DNA from: Nemertoderma westbladi
Lineage: Eukaryota; Xenacoelomorpha; Nemertodermatida; Nemertodermatidae
Length of the DNA stretch: 38,743 nucleotides
Direction of reading: 5' to 3'
Assembly: GCA_032718475.1 (NCBI GenBank)
Contig: JAUCBJ010004691.1
Location: 1-38,743 of the forward strand
The number at the start of each line of letters is the position of its first letter. The stretch's first letter is position 1. The notes below the pieces were generated by a model that had not been told where the DNA came from, made no database searches, and worked only from the letters and a program-made list of their open reading frames with translations. The translations under genes and the position numbers were made by a program. Shown piece by piece: positions 31,801-38,743 of the stretch.

Positions 31801-33198
31801 GGGCGAGCCATGTAAGTGGATGTTATGGGGATTAAACACGCGATAACAATGGGGCGAGCCATGTAAGTGGATGTTATGGGGATTAAACACGCGATAACGA
31901 TGGGGCGAGCCATGTAAGTGGATGTTATGGGGATTAAACACGCGATAAAAATGGGGCGAGCCATGTAAGTGTATGTCATGGGGATTAAACACGCGATAAC
32001 AAAGGGGCAAGCCATGTAAGTGGATGTCATGGGGATTAAACACGCGATAACACTGGGGCGATCCATGTAAGTGGATATCATGGCGATTAAACACGCGATA
32101 ACAATGGGGCGAGCCATGTAAGTGGATGTCATGGGGATTAAACACGCGATAACAATGGGGCGAGCCATGTAAGTGGATGTTATGGGGATTAAACACGCGA
32201 TAACAATGGGGCGAGCCATGTAAGTGGATGTTATGGGGATTAAACACGCGATAAAAATGGGGCGAGCCATGTAAGTGGATGTCATGGGGATCAAACACGC
32301 GATAACAATGGGGCGAGCCATGTAAGTGGATGTTATGGGGATTAAACACGCGATAACAATGGGGCGAGCCATGTAAGTGGATGTTATGGGGATTAAACAC
32401 GCGATAACAATGGGGCGAGCCATGTAAGTGGATGTTATGGGGATTAAACACGCGATAAAAATGGGGCGAGCCATGTAAGTGTATGTCATGGGGATTAAAC
32501 ACGCGATAACAAAGGGGCAAGCCATGTAAGTGGATGTCATGGGGATTAAACACGCGATAACACTGGGGCGATCCATGTAAGTGGATATCATGGCGATTAA
32601 ACACGCGATAACAATGGGGCGAGCCATGTAAGTGGATGTCATGGGGATTAAACACGCGATAACAATGGGGCGAGCCATGTAAGTGGATGTTATGGGGATT
32701 AAACACGCGATAACAATGGGGCGAGCCATGTAAGTGGATGTTATGGGGATTAAACACGCGATAAAAATGGGGCGAGCCATGTAAGTGGATGTCATGGGGA
32801 TCAAACACGCGATAACAATGGGGCGAGCCATGTAAGTGGATGTCATGGGGATTAAACACGCGATAACAATGGGGCGAGCCATGTAAGTGGATGTTATGGG
32901 GATTAAACACGCGAAAACAAAGGGGCGAGTCATGTAAGTGGATGTCATGGGGATCAAACACGCGATAACAATGGGGCGAGCCATGTAAGTGGATGTCATG
33001 GGGATCAAACACGCGATAACAATGGGGCGAGCCATGTAAGTGGATGTCATGGGGATTAAACACACGATAACAATGGGGCGAGCCATGTAAGTGGATGTTA
33101 TGGGGATTAAACACGCGAAAACAAAGGGGCGAGTCATGTAAGTGGATGTCATGGGGATCAAACACGCGATAACAATGGGGCGAACCTTGTAAGTGGAC
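28881..33198 (+). repeat. 51-bp minisatellite, main array (~85 units) with higher-order structure
   Basis: It has the same unit as 12191-12786. Variant units recur with long periods: CACTGGGGCGATCC at 31541, 32051 and 32561 (510 bp, ten units), and the pair AGGGATTAAACACGCAATAAC / TCATGGATTAAAC near 29939 and 30959 (1020 bp, twenty units). Units with GAGCGTCACTAGGG recur near 29060, 29520, 30490, 30950 and 31260. Because 51 is a multiple of 3, two minus-strand frames stay open for up to 647 codons as a 17-aa repeat; this is treated as a by-product. Confidence 0.95.
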
Positions 33199-33201
33199 TT
33201 A

Positions 33202-33839
33202 CATACAGTCCACTTTATCGCACACTAATGGGAGGTGTCTAACATCCCAACTCCCCACCCCATACAGTCCACTTTATCGCACACTAATGGGAGGTGTCTA
33301 ACATCCCAACTCCCCACCCCATACAGTCCACTTTATCGCACACTAATGGGAGGTGTCTAACATCCCAACTCCCCACCCCATACAGTCCACTTTATCGCAC
33401 ACTAATGGGAGTTGTCTAACATCCCAGCTCCCCACCCCATACAGTCCACTTTATCGCACACTAATGGGAGGTGTCTAACATCCCAACTCCCCACCCCATA
33501 CAGTCCACTTTATCGCACACTAATGGGAGGTGTCTAACATCCCACTCCCCACCCCATACAGTCCACTTTATCGCACACTAATGGGAGGTGTCTAACATCC
33601 CAACCCCCCCCCCCCCCCCCATACAGTCCACTTTATCGCACACTAATGGGAGGTGTCTAACATCCCAACTCCCCACCCCATACAGTCCACTTTATCGCAC
33701 ACTAATGGGAGGTGTCTAACATCCCAACTCCCCACCCCATACAGTCCACTTTATCGCACACTAATGGGAGGTGTCTAACATCCCAACTCCCCACCCCATA
33801 CAGTCCACTTTATCGCACACTAATGGGAGGTGTCTAACA
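33202..33839 (+). repeat. 59-bp minisatellite, copy 2 (~11 units)
   Basis: The unit is the same as at 9773-10769. It begins abruptly inside a unit at CATACAGTCC after the last 51-bp unit. One unit has a C17 run at 33604-33620 in place of the CTCCCCACCCC block. The right end is identical to copy 1 (CTAACAGCCGTCTCACTTCG). Confidence 0.95.
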
Positions 33840-33865
33840 GCCGTCTCACTTCGATAAGACCCGAC
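33840..33865 (+). other. left half of the module linker, LINE insertion boundary
   Basis: It matches 10770-10795 and ends in CCGAC, where the LINE tail begins. CGAC recurs at 36682-36685 and is the likely 4-bp target duplication (one base is shared with the LINE end, so 3 bp is possible). Confidence 0.85.
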
Positions 33866-36681
33866 TACTACTACTACTAGGATCGGCATGCTGCATTGCA
33901 GCTGCATTTTTAAGAATGCTGTGCCGGCTTGTCAACAAAATTGCGCCGCCACAACTCCGTATCACCCATGACATTTGCTAGATCATCCGCATCTTTAAGG
34001 CCAGTGTCCTTTAAGATGCGTCTCAAGAAAGTCATGGGCTGTCCACCATGCTTATTCACTCCATGAGGCTGCCAAAGTACAAGATTATGCACTGGCTGGT
34101 CCTCACGGCGAAAGCAATGTCCTGCAAAGCGGAGGCGATTTTGTTCTAGTGTCAAGCTTGGGGGAACCAATGAGACACCTCCAATGTTATATAGTGTCTG
34201 GTTGGAGATGTGTGCATTGTACTTGACACAATGTACCCGGCGTAGCATTCTTGTGAATGTGCCATCCAGAGATTTGGTGTCCTCAGCAGTTAGAGCCCAG
34301 CATGGACTCCTGTAGAGGAGTACTGGAACTACTGCTGCTCTAAATAATCGGACCTTAAGTTTCCGATTAATTCTAGGTGACTTCCAAATCCTGGAAAGCC
34401 TATTCAAGGCTGCCCATGCCTTTCCCTTACGTATTCGAAGGTCCTCACCTGGCTTCCGGATCCATGATCCCAGGTAACAGAAGTCGTCCACATGCTCAAG
34501 CATACCATCCTTTGAGCTTATGCTCATCCGATCAGAGACTTGCTGAGGACTTTCAAAGTTAACTGTCAAAATTTTGGTCTTTCTGGAGTTAATAAAAAGA
34601 CCAACACTAGAAGCAGCATGTTCTAATGAGCTGAGGAGCCGCTGGGCTCCCTCTAATGATTCTGAGAGTACTCCTAAGTCATCAGCAAAGTCTAGATCAG
34701 TTAGGTACTTGGCAGGATTTCCTCGACTTCTGGAGCCAGTAGGTGGAGTTATCATCACCCCATCATCATTATGATGATCTAAGGACATGCGGAGAACATA
34801 GTCAACCACAATAATGAACAGGAATGGTGCAAGTGTGTCTCCTTGGAGGACGCCCCATAACACTTCAAATGGTTCTGTGTCACCGTCAACAGTAGACACA
34901 AATGTTGTCGAACCATCGTATACTGATCTGATTGCTGCAATAATTTCATCAGGAATCCCATATAATGAAAGTATGCTGAACATACGTGAGCGAGAGACTG
35001 AATCAAAGGCCTTGAAGAAGTCAACAAAGATAACAGCCAGATGCCTGTCTTTCTTTTTTGATAACTCTTCAATTATCCTTCTAAGTGCCAAAATGGGCTC
35101 CATGGTCCCACGACCTTTACGGAACCCATTCTGATTTCCACGTAGCAGTCTCTCAATGGGATCCCTGATGCGATTTAATAGAATTCTATTGTATAGTTTT
35201 GCAGCAATCGAGATCAATGAGATTCCCCGAAAAGAACCATAGAGTGTTAGGTTGCCCTTCTTGGGAACTGGCACCAACTTATTTGTTTTCATTTCTTGTG
35301 GGACTCTTGTTGTACGGTACATGTCTACTATGATGGGATAGATGAGCTTTAAACACTCAGGTATTTTAAAGACCTCAGGGGGAACACCATCTACTCCACT
35401 GGCACGATTGGTCTTAATGCTCTTTGCAGCAGCCTTCACTTCTGCAAAGGAGATATCGCCAATGGGAATATCTGGGAGTACAGACTCAGACACTTTTACT
35501 TCTATAAAGTTATAAGGCAATACCCTGTCATTATTGAGGAGCTTTTCAAAGTGGGCTTTCCAACCATTGAGGCGATCGGCTGGTGATTCAGCCTTAACCT
35601 TGGTGGTTGGTTGGCTTTTCCGCCCAGTAAGCAGATTGATCGATTTCCATGCCTGGGATGATTGCCTGCTGTCGTCAGCATCATTGATGGCATCAACCTG
35701 TTGGTTTATTAGCTCCTGTAGATTAACAGAGTACTGCCTGTTCAGGGACCTAGATGCAGCTTTAACTGCATTCTTGGCCGCTGTAGTCTGTTTGAGTCGG
35801 GACTCTTTCTGCGCCTTATGAAGGTCATTTCGGCACTTCTGAATTTTGTTGTCAGTCCAGGGGGCCCTTTTCCTGTTTCGAGGGTATACAGGAACTGTTT
35901 CTGCAGCTGCTAACTTAACTGCTTCTGTAAAGGCAGTATAGCCCTCACAGTGATCTGCCGCCTCAGAGGCAAGAGCCTCATACCTGTTGCTCAGCTGTAG
36001 TGTGAAGCTGGATCTCACACTTGGCTGTTGCAACAGAGAGGACCAGTCATGCCGTGGCAAGGCAGATTTCGTTGTTCTGCTAGCACGCAGACTAAGTCTT
36101 ACCTTGGCCACAATAAGGCGGTGATCACTGGAGAAGGGTCGAAGTGTAAATGCATTACAGTCTTGTATAGAGCTCCTGTATTTCCTACGAAACAGAATAT
36201 GGTATATCTGGGACTTGTGACCACTGGGTCCACTATGAGTCCATAGCTTTCCAGTTCGCTTCTTGAACTGGGTTCCAGCCGAAAACAATCCATTTCCAGA
36301 GATAAAATCCTGAAGATGGACAGAATTTCGGTTAACACTATTGCTATAGACCCAGGGCGATGTAGGTGATTGATGCAGACTTGCATTAAAGTCTCCCAGG
36401 AATGTTAAGAATGCATGCTGATCCACTCCATCACTTGCTGCTTGTAGATTGTGGTAGAAATTTTCCACCTCCTCTACAGGGGCAACACTAGTTGGAGAGT
36501 AGCACACAATCAGAACCACCTTAGGAAACTTCTTAGCCAGTCTTCCAGAACATGAGAAGTGGCAACGGATGATGCGGTTAGAGATTTGGTCTATTTTGTC
36601 CAATGCTGCATGTGCAGTTGGATTCATCAATAGACCAATTCCACCATTGCCACTATCATCTGCTGACGCAAGGGCGAGTCG
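33866..36681 (-). mobile_element. LINE (RTE-like), minus-strand copy, 5'-truncated
   Basis: The 3' end is at 33866 with a (TAG)4-like tail. The 5' end is truncated about 660 bp into the element, within the endonuclease region (at GGCGACTCGC). It is inserted in the linker of the 59/24-bp module, whose empty form is at about 10795. It is about 99 percent identical to the plus-strand copy by eye. Confidence 0.95.
33910..36681 (-). CDS. LINE ORF, endonuclease (C-terminal part) and reverse transcriptase, partial
   Basis: The frame is open for about 923 codons of LINE, from the residue equivalent to 153 of the full protein to the stop at 33910. An ATG at 36762 in the flanking linker would add 27 unrelated residues and is chance. 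Still present are the APE motifs CYSPTS, GDFNA and SSDHR, and RT motifs FVDFFKAFD, GVLQGDTLAPF and LDFADD. The C-terminal region ends with WRRNFVDKPAQHS. The N-terminal leader and the first endonuclease motifs (Asn and QEH) are missing, so the nuclease cannot be complete. RT looks intact. It is the cleaner copy for reading the family's protein. Confidence 0.9.
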   Translation of the reverse strand, partial: RLALASADDSGNGGIGLLMNPTAHAALDKIDQISNRIIRCHFSCSGRLAKKFPKVVLIVCYSPTSVAPVEEVENFYHNLQAASDGVDQHAFLTFLGDFNASLHQSPTSPWVYSNSVNRNSVHLQDFISGNGLFSAGTQFKKRTGKLWTHSGPSGHKSQIYHILFRRKYRSSIQDCNAFTLRPFSSDHRLIVAKVRLSLRASRTTKSALPRHDWSSLLQQPSVRSSFTLQLSNRYEALASEAADHCEGYTAFTEAVKLAAAETVPVYPRNRKRAPWTDNKIQKCRNDLHKAQKESRLKQTTAAKNAVKAASRSLNRQYSVNLQELINQQVDAINDADDSRQSSQAWKSINLLTGRKSQPTTKVKAESPADRLNGWKAHFEKLLNNDRVLPYNFIEVKVSESVLPDIPIGDISFAEVKAAAKSIKTNRASGVDGVPPEVFKIPECLKLIYPIIVDMYRTTRVPQEMKTNKLVPVPKKGNLTLYGSFRGISLISIAAKLYNRILLNRIRDPIERLLRGNQNGFRKGRGTMEPILALRRIIEELSKKKDRHLAVIFVDFFKAFDSVSRSRMFSILSLYGIPDEIIAAIRSVYDGSTTFVSTVDGDTEPFEVLWGVLQGDTLAPFLFIIVVDYVLRMSLDHHNDDGVMITPPTGSRSRGNPAKYLTDLDFADDLGVLSESLEGAQRLLSSLEHAASSVGLFINSRKTKILTVNFESPQQVSDRMSISSKDGMLEHVDDFCYLGSWIRKPGEDLRIRKGKAWAALNRLSRIWKSPRINRKLKVRLFRAAVVPVLLYRSPCWALTAEDTKSLDGTFTRMLRRVHCVKYNAHISNQTLYNIGGVSLVPPSLTLEQNRLRFAGHCFRREDQPVHNLVLWQPHGVNKHGGQPMTFLRRILKDTGLKDADDLANVMGDTELWRRNFVDKPAQHS

Positions 36682-36814
36682 CGACGGAACAGGCCCTGTC
36701 TTCCCCAATATATCTCTCTTCAACTCTGCGCCGTTCCTAACAACAATGTTGTTTAGTGACAAGGATTATAAACTTTCACTGCATTACACTATACACCATA
36801 AACCCGCTGATTTT
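36682..36814 (+). other. right half of the module linker
   Basis: It matches 10792-10924 (GACGGAACAGGCCCTGTCTT onward) with a few substitutions, and leads into the 24-bp array as in copy 1. Confidence 0.85.
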
Positions 36815-36969
36815 GGACTGAGGTACCCCACCCTAGTCGGACTAAAGGGACCCACCCTAGTTGGACTAAGTTGCCCCATTCTAGATGGACTGAGGTACCC
36901 CACCCTATTTGGAATAAGGTACCCCACCCTAGTTGGAATAAGGTGCCCCACCTAGTTGGACTGAAGTGC
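36815..36969 (+). repeat. 24-bp minisatellite, copy 2 (~6 units)
   Basis: The units are the same as at 10925-11223, but about half as many. The first and last units of the two arrays match best, which suggests internal gain or loss of units. Confidence 0.9.
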
Positions 36970-36986
36970 CAACTTTCTGGAACAAT

Positions 36987-37483
36987 AGTCTATCCACCCA
37001 GCCATTAGCCAGCGCGCGCGCGTATGAGACAATCACACAAAGTCGAACGGTCGGTATCTCAGGCCAACCGGGATCCCGTAACATTAATTAAATGGATTGG
37101 AGTTGAGCTGTTAATGCAACTGTAATTAATAATGTAGTATTATTTTTATTGTTTTGTTCAGAAATGGAAAAACGAGGAAGTACGTCACCGGGGGTTGAAC
37201 CAGCGCCTTAGCTAAGGTTGATTTATGCAATCGGGCCCCGCTCTACAACATCAAGTCAAGTAAATAAAGTTAGTCATTGCAACTATAATTAATTTATATT
37301 GTAAATATTAACCAAACATAAACCCGTAACCATATAACATATAAACTGGTAACATATAGCAGTTGTGTTTAATGAATCATATAGAACTGTAGACCAAAGT
37401 ACAGTATCTCTTCTACAACTCATTGGGAATTCAAACTGCAAAATAAAAAAGTTAAAGTAAATAATTTTATTGTAAATAAAACT
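36987..37483 (-). repeat. ~495-bp dispersed repeat with tRNA-like boxes, copy 2
   Basis: It is nearly identical to 5799-6291. It joins directly to the end of the 59/24-bp module (AACAATAGT|CTATCCACCC), where copy 1 of the module continues with different DNA. The B-box-like GGTTCAACCCC on the minus strand is conserved. Confidence 0.6.
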
Positions 37484-37715
37484 AGTTAATAGTCGATTGA
37501 GGATGGTAAGGCAATATCAATAAGAATTAAGTTTTATTATACTTGTTTTAATATAATAAAATAAATATATTTCAAGGGCTAAGGGCCCACATTGTCAATA
37601 ATCAACTAGAATGTAAACAGAATTAATGAATTATTACAGCTACCTATTTATGAAATGTTTTTAACAGTACAAAGGTACCTAACTGCCTAACTACTAAATT
37701 ACTATACGCACAAAA
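37484..37715. other. AT-rich 3' region of the Penelope-like element
   Basis: There is no ORF. It probably includes the 3' untranslated region of the Penelope-like element, whose exact end cannot be set. Confidence 0.4.
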
Positions 37716-38496
37716 TTATTTAATTTTCAGGAACCCCCCGCTTTCCAACACTGCTATACTTAAATGATCTACGTCTGTGGATAATCTCTTGTTAACTGCC
37801 CGGGGTCCCAATGATTGAATATACATACTCTCTAATATTAGCCTACCGTGCAAGTCTGACACTCTCCCTATCACTGTTGCCCTATCCCATAATGGAATGT
37901 GTCCAGTAGCTACATGATGGCCCGACAACTCGGATGCTTTGGGCCTACGGTGTTTAACATCGCCCTGATGCTGGGTCAGACGGACATCAAGACTGTATAA
38001 GGTTTGGCCTACATATATGTTGCCACAGCAACACGGAATCTGATACACTATACCTTTGGGTGGGTATTTCGGTTTATGGCCTCGTAAGGAATTATAAATG
38101 ACCCTAGTTGGATAACCATTGGACATAAGTGAGTCAGTTAACTGCGATTGAGTGCGCCCTCTAGCGTCTCGATCCGAACATAATTTGTTAGTCCTATAGA
38201 ATAACCCACTACACACACTTCTCTTAACTCTCGGGTGATGATTAGAGCTGAAATTCAAATAGCGATGGGAATGTGTCGGTTTGTGATATATTGTAGTACG
38301 GAATGTTCCTTTACTTAAAGTTACTAAGGTGTCCAAGATGGCTAAGGACCCATCACTGTGTTGCTTGTCTACAGTAAATTTAACATCCGAATGTAAACTA
38401 TTAAGTTTGCTAAGTAAAGTTTCTACATCGTTAGGATTAATTATCGTCCATGTATCATCCACATATCTAAACCACGCTTCAGGTAATAAGGGAATA
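37716..38496 (-). CDS. Penelope-like element, RT C-terminus and GIY-YIG endonuclease, partial
   Basis: The frame is open for about 260 codons to the stop at 37716. It begins with IPLLPEAWFRYVDDTW, RT motif C (YVDD) of Penelope-like elements, followed by the thumb region (HKPTHSHRYLNFSSNHH). The linker leads into a GIY-YIG nuclease: GIVYQIPC, then NIYVGQT, R and H in LDVRLTQHQGDVKH, the catalytic-type Glu in LESMYIQ and the AVNKR Asn. Penelope-like elements use this nuclease with their RT for target-primed insertion. All RT motifs before C are missing because the sequence turns into an inverted copy at 38497. The annotated ATG near 38513 lies in that inverted copy and is not real. Confidence 0.9.
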
Positions 38497-38743
38497 ATAT
38501 GTGGATGATACATGGACGATAATTAATCCTAACGATGTAGAAACTTTACTTAGCAAACTTAATAGTTTACATTCGGATGTTAAATTTACTGTAGACAAGC
38601 AACACAGTGATGGGTCCTTAGCCTTCTTGGACACCTTAGTAACTTTAAGTAAAGGAACATTCCGTACTACCATATATCACAAACCGACACATTCCCATCG
38701 CTATTTGAATTTCAGCTCTAATCATCACCCGAGAGTTAAGAGA
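38220..38743. repeat. large inverted repeat of Penelope-like sequence
   Basis: Left arm 38220-38466 and right arm 38497-38743 are reverse complements with only about two differences seen in 247 bp. A 30-nt spacer (38467-38496) separates them. The right arm reaches the window end, so its full length is unknown. Confidence 0.95.
38497..38743 (+). pseudogene. Penelope-like element fragment in opposite orientation
   Basis: The plus strand reads YVDDTWTIINPNDVE from 38498 and continues past the window end in the same frame as the minus-strand copy, with AFLDTL in place of AILDTL. It starts exactly at the YVDD codons. Head-to-head partial copies are known for Penelope-like elements. Confidence 0.85.

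Noticed and set aside
31218-33165. Two overlapping minus-strand ORFs of 647 and 574 codons, and many shorter ones from 28778 to 31264 and 12181 to 12665
   Set aside because: They are translations of the 51-bp satellite, whose unit is a multiple of three without stops in these frames; there are no domains or unique sequence.
12191-33839. CRISPR-like array
   Set aside because: The repeats are contiguous 51- and 59-bp units without unique spacers, and the genome is eukaryotic.
36683-36762. ATG at 36762 as the true start of the minus-strand LINE ORF
   Set aside because: Those 27 codons are in the module linker, which also exists without the LINE at 10.8 kb.

Overview
The window is nuclear DNA of a eukaryote, almost certainly an invertebrate animal. 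It is AT-rich, carries a spliced gene with GT-AG introns that encodes a secreted fibrinogen-related protein, and is otherwise dominated by metazoan-type retroelements (BEL/Pao LTR element, APE-type LINE, Penelope-like element) and minisatellites. The phylum cannot be fixed from the sequence alone. There are no rRNAs, canonical tRNAs, operons or CRISPR arrays.

Layout. (1) 1-4300: a GC-rich, uninterrupted 847-codon ORF (509-3052, +) encodes a Gag-like protein. It has a degenerate RNase D-type 3'-5' exonuclease fold, a long charged middle region and three CCHC zinc knuckles. A perfect hairpin, a G-rich polypurine tract and a possible LTR start follow it. (2) 4300-6300: AT-rich DNA with a C28 run, a decayed LINE fragment and copy 1 of a ~495-bp tRNA-like repeat. 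(3) 6562-8425 (-): a three-exon, 300-aa secreted protein with a shortened fibrinogen C-terminal domain, probably the only ordinary host gene here. (4) 9450-12190: an orphan promoter-like cluster (two CCAAT boxes, octamer, TATA), a 59-bp minisatellite, a 24-bp minisatellite and a T/G-rich tract. (5) 12191-33198: a 51-bp minisatellite split by a nested insertion. A full-length LINE entered the array and made a 12-bp target duplication. It carries a 253-bp truncated copy of its own family, and was later interrupted by a 12.35-kb BEL/Pao element in the opposite orientation. That element has 1.19-kb LTRs that are almost identical, a 5-bp target duplication, and a gag-protease ORF from which reverse transcriptase, most of RNase H and integrase are missing. 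(6) 33202-36987: a second copy of the 59-bp/24-bp module, interrupted by a minus-strand, 5'-truncated but otherwise open LINE. The unoccupied version of this site is present at about 10795. (7) 36987-38743: copy 2 of the ~495-bp repeat, then the C-terminal half of a Penelope-like element (RT motif C plus GIY-YIG nuclease) that ends in a large inverted repeat breaking at the RT active site.

The elements give a relative history: satellite arrays first, then LINE insertions, then the BEL/Pao insertion. The most unusual items are the Gag/RNase D-like protein, the recently moved BEL/Pao element without polymerase, the filled/empty LINE site pair and the 510-bp higher-order structure of the 51-bp satellite. 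All identifications were made by reading the sequence; no database search was possible.
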